A DNA stretch of 64,000 nucleotides from Polycladomyces zharkentensis. Lineage in GTDB: Bacteria; Bacillota; Bacilli; Thermoactinomycetales; JIR-001. Within the stretch, counting starts at the first letter, position 1, and each line of letters opens with the position of its first letter. Under the pieces are notes generated by a model that saw only the letters and a program-made list of their open reading frames with translations, made no database searches and had not been told where the DNA came from. Made by a program: the position numbers and the translations under genes. Below, piece after piece: positions 57,936 to 64,000 of the stretch. The stretch is from contig NZ_JAFHAP010000014.1 in NCBI RefSeq assembly GCF_016938855.1, forward strand, positions 32,915 through 96,914, in the 5' to 3' direction.

Positions 57936-58302
57936 CCTTCCATTCCATTATAAGCCGTTCTTTTTGCCGACGGCTCATCCGTTTGATCTCCCTCTCCCGT
58001 TTGAGCGCCCATGACCGATCCGGCCCCGTTTCCACCCATCTGACGATAAACGGTCCCCTGCCGCGGGTATACTTGGCTCCTTCACCCGATTCGTGCTGTT
58101 GAAGGCGACGATTCAAATCCGTGGTGATTCCCGTGTAAAATGTGCCGTCCGCACATTCCAACACATATACCACATACAGTTTCTCACTCAGTTTGCACAA
58201 CCCCCCACAAAAAAACACCGGCTGTTCCGACGGGGCTTCTGACAACAGTCCCGCGGAAAGCCGTCCCTCACCTGAAGTTTCGTATTCCTCCCATTCAGAC
58301 AT
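57904..58302 (-). CDS. yazA: GIY-YIG nuclease family protein (YazA-like)
   Basis: GIY-YIG (URI) domain protein of the UPF0213 family: YVVYVLECADGTFYTGITTD, LNRRLQQHESGEGAKYTRGR, and ALKREREIKRMSRRQKERLI, with the invariant Arg in RRLQQHE. Function uncertain (YazA/YhbQ). The domain begins about residue 41. The first 38 residues (MSEWEEYETSGEGRLSAGLL and on) have no match I know; the true start may be a TTG/CTG near residue 36-39 behind GGGGGG. Confidence 0.82.
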   Translation of the reverse strand: MSEWEEYETSGEGRLSAGLLSEAPSEQPVFFCGGLCKLSEKLYVVYVLECADGTFYTGITTDLNRRLQQHESGEGAKYTRGRGPFIVRWVETGPDRSWALKREREIKRMSRRQKERLIMEWKGEQGAGAKEF

Positions 58303-58335
58303 GTCTGGTCAATCCTGATGTTCGGGTGGCCTATC

Positions 58336-58414
58336 CCACTCGCATCTGAAAGCGAAATTTCCCGTCGAGCGACTCCAACCGACAGGATACGGAGGCTTCG
58401 GACGGGAAATCGGA
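58336..58414 (-). repeat. Dispersed intergenic repeat R2, copy H (inverted)
   Basis: Between yabA and yazA. ATTTCCCGTC and GACGGGAAAT are perfect inverted arms separated by about 34 bases. Aligns with copies F and G. Confidence 0.6.
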
Positions 58415-58456
58415 GTTCTTCTCAAACCTTTTCCTGACCAGGCGCAGACCGGTCAC

Positions 58457-58795
58457 TCATTTGTTCAAAAAGGACAGACAGAACAAGCAATCTCCATCTG
58501 TACGCAAACTGCCGTAATGAACATTGCAGATATGAAACCCTTCGTTGTAGAGACGGGTCAGGTTGTCATACCCCTCTCCCCCCGCTTCTTCGGAGCGTTT
58601 CCGCACATGTTTTCCTTCTTCCGTCCGGTTCAACTTCTTCAGTTGTTCGCGTAAGTTCTGGTTTTCCATCACCAGGCGCGTATTTTCTTCGATCAGCTGG
58701 ACAATTTGCTCCTTGAGGCCTCCCAATTCGGTATAAAGATCGCCGATGCGTTCTTCGATTTGGGACACTTGGGTAAAAATCGCCTGTTTGTCCAC
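58457..58795 (-). CDS. yabA: Replication initiation control protein YabA
   Basis: About 112 residues: an N-terminal coiled coil ([34 protein letters not shown]) and a C-terminal zinc cluster ([19 protein letters not shown]) needed for function. YabA tethers DnaA to DnaN and slows reinitiation. GTG 58795 begins where homologues begin ([10 protein letters not shown]), with AGGTG six bases upstream; 19 further upstream codons are discarded. Confidence 0.95.
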   Translation of the reverse strand: MDKQAIFTQVSQIEERIGDLYTELGGLKEQIVQLIEENTRLVMENQNLREQLKKLNRTEEGKHVRKRSEEAGGEGYDNLTRLYNEGFHICNVHYGSLRTDGDCLFCLSFLNK

Positions 58796-58903
58796 GCCCC
58801 CCACCTCAATCAACCGATCTCTGTGGCATAACCATCCGCTGGTGGTCTCCACACTGATACACCGAAGATTCTGTCATGACATCGTCGTAACGGTGTCTGT
58901 TTT

Positions 58904-59707
58904 TTATCTGACAACGGTGATTTTCTCTGCGGGATGTTCCACTTTGCGGCCTGACTCCGACAATTCCACTTGGACTTTGCGTTCCAACATGTTGAGAACA
59001 ACCACTTTTCCTTCGCCTTCGGGGGTTTTTACCCGCGCCCCGATGTCGGGCATATTGCGTTTGGCCATTTCATAATGTTCATTTTCGAACTTGAGACAAC
59101 ACATCAACCTGCCGCACAACCCGGATATCTTCGCCGGATTGAGAGACAGATTCTGATCCTTGGCCATTTTGATCGAAACGGGTTCAAAATCACCGAGAAA
59201 AGAAGAACAGCACAAAATGCGGCCACAAGGTCCGATTCCGCCCAACATCTTGGCTTCATCGCGAACCCCGATTTGACGCAATTCGATCCGTGTGCGGAAA
59301 ACAGCGGCCAAATCGCGGACCAACTCACGGAAATCGACCCGTCCGTCGGCCGTGAAATAAAAAATCACCTTGTTGCGGTCAAAGGTGTATTCCACATCCA
59401 CCAACTTCATTTCCAATCCGTGCTGGCGGATTTTCTCCGCACAGATGGCCATCGCTTCCTTGGCCGATTCACGATTGGCCTTCATCACTTCGGCATCCTG
59501 GTCGTCGGCGATGCGAATCACCTTTTTCAACGGCAATACCACTTCATCTTCCGAAACAAACCGTTTTCCGACAACCACCTTACCGTATTCAATTCCGCGA
59601 ACGGTTTCCACAATGACGTGGTCACCTCGGCGGATCGGGTGGTCGCCGGGATCAAAGTAGTATATTTTACCCGCTTGCCTGAAGCGGACTCCTACGACTG
59701 CCAACAT
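58904..59707 (-). CDS. ricT: RicT (YaaT), PSP1-domain protein
   Basis: 267 residues with a PSP1 C-terminal domain. Cysteines in CGRILCCSSFLGDFEP and GLCGRLMCCLKFENEHYEMA match those of RicT, which joins RicA and RicF in an iron-sulfur complex that controls RNase Y, competence, biofilm and sporulation timing. GGAGGG precedes ATG 59707. Overlaps holB by 41 bases, as typical. Confidence 0.96.
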   Translation of the reverse strand: MLAVVGVRFRQAGKIYYFDPGDHPIRRGDHVIVETVRGIEYGKVVVGKRFVSEDEVVLPLKKVIRIADDQDAEVMKANRESAKEAMAICAEKIRQHGLEMKLVDVEYTFDRNKVIFYFTADGRVDFRELVRDLAAVFRTRIELRQIGVRDEAKMLGGIGPCGRILCCSSFLGDFEPVSIKMAKDQNLSLNPAKISGLCGRLMCCLKFENEHYEMAKRNMPDIGARVKTPEGEGKVVVLNMLERKVQVELSESGRKVEHPAEKITVVR

Positions 59708-60692
59708 GGACAGATCCCTCCTGCACGACCAAGACCAACTGGTCCAACACCGCTTGGGGTTGCATGGGTCCAGTCAATTGCCGTCGGGCGTGAAGAATGG
59801 ACTCCATCGCGTGTTTCAGATGAGATGGGGTCCATTGAGCGGCCTGACGCTCCCTGACGGCACTCCAATCGGTAAAGACCGGCTCGCTTGCGCTCCCCAA
59901 CTGAAGACGGAGCAGATCCCGCAACCAGAGCAGCATCAGATCAAGAACCGTTTCCAGCGTTTCCTTCGACACTTCCCGATCCATCCACTCTGTCTGCAGG
60001 GTGACAAGCGCCGCCGACCTTTTCGATAACAGTTCCTCACTCCATTTTATCACCCGCTCACAAAGCTGGGCAAATCCATCTCCACTAGCCAACTTCCGTG
60101 CCTGTTCCAAACCTTGGCTCAAATGGCCGGCAATGCGGGCCAGAGTTGGAGGAATCCCTTCCTGCTCCAATGATTGCGCGATGACATGGGGAGGAAGAGG
60201 AGCAAATCGGAGCAACTGGCAACGTGAGCGGATCGTCGGCAACAGCGCGTGCGCATTTTCCGCAATCAGAACGACCACCATGCGCAGGGAAGGTTCCTCC
60301 AAAAACTTCAACAAACTGTTGGCCGCCTGCACTGTCAGCTTGTCCGCTTGCTCCAGTATGGCGACACGCGTCGCTCCTTTTTCTGCGCTGTATTGAAATG
60401 CCCGTTGCAAACGGCGAACCTGTTCGATTTTGATCGATTGGCCGTCCGGCGCAATCACCGTTACATCGGGATGATTGCCGTGATCGATCCGGCGGCAATT
60501 CCGGCATTCACCACAAGCGTCATCGGACAACCGCTCACAATGAAGTGCCTTGGACAGCTCCATCGCCACCTGTTTCCGTCCTGTGCCGGACGGGCCGACG
60601 AAGGCATAGGCATGCGCCAAACGCCCGGTGCGCAACCCGTTTTGCAGAAAGCGGACCACCCGCTCCTGCCCGACAACGTCCCCAAATGCCAT
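59667..60692 (-). CDS. holB: DNA polymerase III subunit delta'
   Basis: 341-residue clamp-loader subunit: degenerate P-loop FVGPSGTGRKQVAMELSKAL, zinc cluster CGECRNCRRIDHGNHPD, and sensor FLEEPSLRMVVVLIAENAHA. Works with DnaX and HolA to load the sliding clamp. GGAGGGG precedes ATG 60692. Between darA and ricT; the yaaR gene of B. subtilis is missing. Confidence 0.95.
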   Translation of the reverse strand: MAFGDVVGQERVVRFLQNGLRTGRLAHAYAFVGPSGTGRKQVAMELSKALHCERLSDDACGECRNCRRIDHGNHPDVTVIAPDGQSIKIEQVRRLQRAFQYSAEKGATRVAILEQADKLTVQAANSLLKFLEEPSLRMVVVLIAENAHALLPTIRSRCQLLRFAPLPPHVIAQSLEQEGIPPTLARIAGHLSQGLEQARKLASGDGFAQLCERVIKWSEELLSKRSAALVTLQTEWMDREVSKETLETVLDLMLLWLRDLLRLQLGSASEPVFTDWSAVRERQAAQWTPSHLKHAMESILHARRQLTGPMQPQAVLDQLVLVVQEGSVHVGSRRSPLQASG

Positions 60693-60706
60693 ACGTCACC
60701 CCTCCG

Positions 60707-61030
<324 letters not shown>

Positions 61031-61041
61031 TCAACCTCCTT

Positions 61042-61674
61042 CTATTCCACGCCCAAAAATGCCGCAAGATCAGCCCGGATCCGCTCAAACACCTGATCTT
61101 CCGAAACGGTGGCATCCACCACCACATATCGATGGGGTTCAGCCGCCGCCAGCCGGAGAAAGCCCTCCCGTACTCGCTCATGGTATGCTTGCCCTTTTTG
61201 TTCGATCCGATCCGCGAGCTTTCCTCTTTTTTTCAAGCGCCGCTCGCTTTCATCCACAGGCAAATCCAACAGATACGTCCGGTGGGGTCGCAGTCCCCCC
61301 GTGGCAATATGGTTGATGTTCTTCACTTCATCCAGATCCCAATCCGGTGCATATCCTTGATATACCAAACTGGAGTCGACAAATCGATCACACAGCACCA
61401 CGTCACCCCGTTGTAGCGCGGGCAAAATGCGCTCCTTCACCAATTGTGCCCGTGAGGCGGCATACAGCAGGATTTCCGTTCGTTGCGTCATTTCCCCCAA
61501 GGCAGGGTCCAGCAAAATCTGACGAATTCGGTCCCCGATCGGGGTTCCTCCCGGTTCTCGCAGTAGTGTGCAGGGCATGTTCACTGATCGCAAATAAGCG
61601 GCCAAACGTTGAACCTGTGTCGATTTTCCGCCGCCTTCCGGTCCTTCAAACGTAATCAACCAACCGTTCAACAT
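61042..61674 (-). CDS. tmk: Thymidylate kinase
   Basis: Phosphorylates dTMP to dTDP. 210 residues: P-loop EGPEGGGKSTQVQRLAAYL, REPGGTPIGDRIRQI, DRFVDSSLVYQGYA and a LID-type loop (RRLKKRGKLADRIEQKG). ATG 61674 has GGAGG five bases upstream; the open frame starts five codons earlier. 14 bases separate it from darA. Confidence 0.97.
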   Translation of the reverse strand: MLNGWLITFEGPEGGGKSTQVQRLAAYLRSVNMPCTLLREPGGTPIGDRIRQILLDPALGEMTQRTEILLYAASRAQLVKERILPALQRGDVVLCDRFVDSSLVYQGYAPDWDLDEVKNINHIATGGLRPHRTYLLDLPVDESERRLKKRGKLADRIEQKGQAYHERVREGFLRLAAAEPHRYVVVDATVSEDQVFERIRADLAAFLGVE

Positions 61675-61725
61675 CCGTTCCTCCATCATCTTTTCTTTTC
61701 AAGTTTGTATTCTCCATGACTAAGT

Positions 61726-63150
61726 TCACTGTAACACGGATAGCCTAAGGGGGAAACGTCCCGAAAGCCCCCGAATTTTTCCACCTCGTTCCACCACGCG
61801 TTCCATGTACGACACCTTCTCATCTGTTACGGTTTCACCCGGCAACAACAACGGAATGCCCGGAGGATACGGCACGACCATTGCACCCGAAATCCTGCCG
61901 ACGGCAGAGCGGAGCGACACAACCGTTTTCTCTGCCGCCATCAATTCGTGAAGCGGTCGATCGGCCAGTGTCCACGCACGCAAATCCGGGACATCCCAGG
62001 GGCTTTCTTCGCCCATATCGGGAATTGCCTGATCCAGTTGCTGCAAAGTCTCCCACAGCAAGGCCCAATCACTTTCCTCCGTTCCCATCGAAAAGACGAA
62101 CAGGACGGATTGGTGATCGCCCAGTTCTGCATAGATCCCGTGCCGCTCCAACCACTCCAACATTCGGTAACCGGATATCCGTTTTCTGGCCCGAATCGCC
62201 AGCTTCAGCGGATCATGTCGCTGATTGACCAACGGCTCCAGATGGGCCAGCTTGGACACGCGCTCCCGCAGGCGAAGAGCCGCCCCGATGACACGGGAAA
62301 GTTCCTCCCTGCCACGGGTCATCATGTAGCGCCTGGCCAGATCCAATGAGGCCATCAACGGATAGGACGGACTGCTGGATTGGATCACACGCAGCCATGT
62401 GACGAGATCCTCCGGATCAATCGCGTCTCCCTTCACATGCAACATCGACGACATGGTCATCGCCGATAACATTTTGTGTGTGGACTGCACCGCCACATCA
62501 GCACCGGCCTGCATCGCCGACAGTGGCAGTCGATCCGAAAAATGCAAATGCGCTCCGTGGGCTTCGTCCACCACCAGCGGCACACCGTGTTCATGACAGA
62601 TCTCCGCGATGGCTTCTACGGGTTGTACCACGCCGAAATAAGAGGGGCTGGTGATCACCACCCCTTTGATCTGCGGGAAACGACGGAGGACTTCATCCAA
62701 CTGCCGAAGATCGATGCCGCTGTCCAAACCGGTGTCCGGATCGAGACGGGTACCGAGATACACCGGTTGGACACCTGCCAAACGACAGGCATGAAACACG
62801 GATTGATGCGAATGACGTTGAACGGCAAGCAGATCTCCGTGTCGGCACATGCTCAGGATCGTCGCCAAAATACCCGCTGTGGTGCCCCCTACCAGAAAAA
62901 ACGTCCGATCTGCACCGAATGCATCGGCCGCCAACATCTGTGCCTCGGCAATTACGCCTTGAGCGTCGTGCAGATCATCCAGTCCACCCACCTCTGTCAG
63001 GTCAATCTCCAATATGGAACGAAAATGCCGGAGGCCCTCCTCATCAAACGCACGACCCTGTTTGTGTCCCGGGACATGATAATTCCCACGGGAATGGGAA
63101 CAATGGGAGCAAAGCGCATCATACAGCGGCGCCCGAGAATGGTCGAGCAA
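61726..63150 (-). CDS. yaaO: Orn/Lys/Arg decarboxylase family protein (YaaO)
   Basis: 474-residue PLP enzyme of the aspartate-aminotransferase-fold arginine/lysine decarboxylase group. HVPGHKQGRAFDEEGLRHFR, FLVGGTTAGILATILSMCRH, VVDEAHGAHLHF, and the PLP lysine in STHKMLSAMTMSS. Starts at TTG 63150 with GAGGAGGG six bases before. Same place as B. subtilis yaaO, whose substrate is unsettled. A terminator separates it from gin. Confidence 0.94.
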   Translation of the reverse strand: MLDHSRAPLYDALCSHCSHSRGNYHVPGHKQGRAFDEEGLRHFRSILEIDLTEVGGLDDLHDAQGVIAEAQMLAADAFGADRTFFLVGGTTAGILATILSMCRHGDLLAVQRHSHQSVFHACRLAGVQPVYLGTRLDPDTGLDSGIDLRQLDEVLRRFPQIKGVVITSPSYFGVVQPVEAIAEICHEHGVPLVVDEAHGAHLHFSDRLPLSAMQAGADVAVQSTHKMLSAMTMSSMLHVKGDAIDPEDLVTWLRVIQSSSPSYPLMASLDLARRYMMTRGREELSRVIGAALRLRERVSKLAHLEPLVNQRHDPLKLAIRARKRISGYRMLEWLERHGIYAELGDHQSVLFVFSMGTEESDWALLWETLQQLDQAIPDMGEESPWDVPDLRAWTLADRPLHELMAAEKTVVSLRSAVGRISGAMVVPYPPGIPLLLPGETVTDEKVSYMERVVERGGKIRGLSGRFPLRLSVLQ

Positions 63151-63176
63151 ATCTTTCCCTCCTCAAACACAAAGAA

Positions 63177-63202
63177 ACAGGGACACGAAGAGTCCCCGTT
63201 TC
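63177..63202 (-). terminator. Terminator of gin
   Basis: AACGGGGAC and GTCCCTGTT pair around seven bases, then TTCTTTGTGTTT on the minus strand. Confidence 0.7.
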
Positions 63203-63220
63203 CATTTGTCTTATGTTGCC

Positions 63221-63394
63221 TTATGCCTGTTCTTTCAACCAAATCTTCCGCATCTGAACGACGAAAAACGGATATTTTTCGTGTTCGACGGGTGTGCGGA
63301 CCATTTCACGTTCGCATCGTCCGCAAATGAACTCTTCCATCACGGTGATTCCATCCCAATGGCGCTGGTCACACACAATACAACGAAAGGGCAT
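63221..63394 (-). CDS. gin: Sigma-G inhibitor Gin (CsfB)
   Basis: 57-residue zinc-binding protein: FRCIVCDQRHWDG and FICGRCEREMVR give the two CxxC pairs. Gin holds sigma-G (and sigma-E) inactive until engulfment is complete. ATG 63394 has AGGA about eight bases upstream; 17 further codons are discarded. A sigma-F promoter lies upstream. Confidence 0.95.
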   Translation of the reverse strand: MPFRCIVCDQRHWDGITVMEEFICGRCEREMVRTPVEHEKYPFFVVQMRKIWLKEQA

Positions 63395-63446
63395 CGCACG
63401 TTCCTGCAATCTGCCGACCCACCTTTTCGTCTTCGTCATTTTCACC

Positions 63447-63476
63447 CATTATCACCAGGGCAATGGTGGATCATAC
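63447..63476 (-). promoter_or_regulatory. Sigma-F promoter of gin
   Basis: Minus strand GGTGATAATG (63456-63447) fits -10 GGnnAnAnTR exactly; GTATG (63476-63472) fits -35 GYATA with a 15-base spacer. B. subtilis csfB is sigma-F dependent. Confidence 0.75.
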
Positions 63477-63657
63477 CTTCCTTTGCAATACACAACCAGA
63501 CTTCGCTACTATTTTATTTTATGCTGAAACCCACTCCATGTCACTCTCTGTTAAAGCAGAATCACGATATCCATTTCTAAATGACCATCTTTTTTCCTTC
63601 ATTATAAAAAAACAGCCCACCCAAGATCTTCCCCCATTGATCCGGGTAGGATTTTCC

Positions 63658-63892
63658 CCGCGAACCTTAACGAGAGTTATCCCGCGCGCCTGAGGATTCT
63701 CTCCTCGCCTACCTGTGTCGGTTTGCGGTACGGGCACCTCACTCCTCGCTAGAGGCTTTTCTTGGCAGTGTGAGATCAGGGACTTCGGTACTTTAATTTC
63801 CCTCGCCATCACGGCTCAGCCTTACGACCGGACGGATTTGCCTGTCCGGTCAGCCTCACCGCTTGGACGCGCACTTCCAGTCGCGCGATCCC
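63658..63892 (-). rRNA. 23S rRNA fragment (truncated, isolated)
   Basis: Plus-strand sequence such as CCTTAACGAGAGTTATCC, CTACCTGTGTCGGTTTGCGG and TCACCGCTTGGACGCGC is the complement of the middle of bacterial 23S rRNA (roughly E. coli 1500-1720). Only about 235 bases are present; the flanks are unrelated. It is syntenic with B. subtilis rrnA next to csfB, so it looks like a vestige of a lost operon. Confidence 0.75.
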
Positions 63893-63958
63893 CTACCCTT
63901 TCCTTCACGTTCCGGTGCAGTTCCTTCACATATCTTGTATCCCATTCACACTTACAAC

Positions 63959-63993
63959 AAAAAAACAGCTCACCGTAGTGGTGAGCTGTTTTC
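63959..63993 (-). terminator. Terminator of an operon beyond the window
   Basis: AACAGCTCACC and GGTGAGCTGTT pair perfectly around five bases, then TTTTTTG on the minus strand. Confidence 0.85.
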
Positions 63994-64000
63994 ATCCGAC

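Overview
The window looks like a piece of the origin-proximal 'spore core' of a moderately high-GC, endospore-forming member of the Bacillota. Gene order from the sigma-G inhibitor gin back to ftsH (read on the minus strand) matches the Bacillus subtilis yaa/yab region: gin, yaaO, tmk, darA, holB, ricT, yabA, yazA, rsmI, abrB, metS, tatD, rnmV, rsmA, veg, sspF, ispE, purR, ridA, spoVG, glmU, prs, ctc, pth, fin, mfd, spoVT, yabM, yabN, hup, rqcP, yabP, yabQ, divIC, tRNAs, spoIIE, tilS, hpt, ftsH. Protein style, GC content and the NTTRR-F1 proteins suggest a Thermoactinomycetaceae-type thermophile (inference; no full 16S rRNA is present to test it).

Layout. Positions 1-7300 are an accessory surface-polysaccharide region: UDP-GlcNAc 2-epimerase, a TuaH-like glycosyltransferase, two NTTRR-F1 surface proteins (one frameshifted) plus a decayed third copy joined to a subtilase fragment, a CgeB-like glycosyltransferase and a CsaB-like pyruvyltransferase. 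Putative late mother-cell promoters point to a spore-surface role. A TnpB-like remnant follows at about 7500-7830. From 7945 to 41400 the conserved housekeeping/sporulation genes lie almost entirely on the minus strand, with insertions: a NamZ-type exo-muramidase, a DUF402 protein, prsA after mfd, a YkuK-like protein, and a type I signal peptidase next to tatD. metS has a complete T-box leader. Between metS and rsmI the conserved order is opened by three insertions: a NurA-HerA DNA-processing pair, a GlcNAc-type PTS EIIBC with a PTS-associated TIM-barrel protein, and an RND efflux pump next to an OmpR-type two-component system. From 57000 to 63450 the conserved order resumes up to gin. A truncated antisense 23S rRNA fragment at about 63658-63892 sits where B. 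subtilis carries rrnA.

Regulation readable in the sequence: Spo0A-type boxes and a wide-spaced -10 at spoIIE, a sigma-A promoter with a downstream Spo0A box at abrB, a sigma-H promoter at spoVG, sigma-F promoters at gin and fin, a PurBox pair at purR, and a methionine T-box at metS. Two families of dispersed intergenic repeats (R1, five copies; R2, three copies with a conserved stem-loop) fill many of the larger gaps and match no feature I know.
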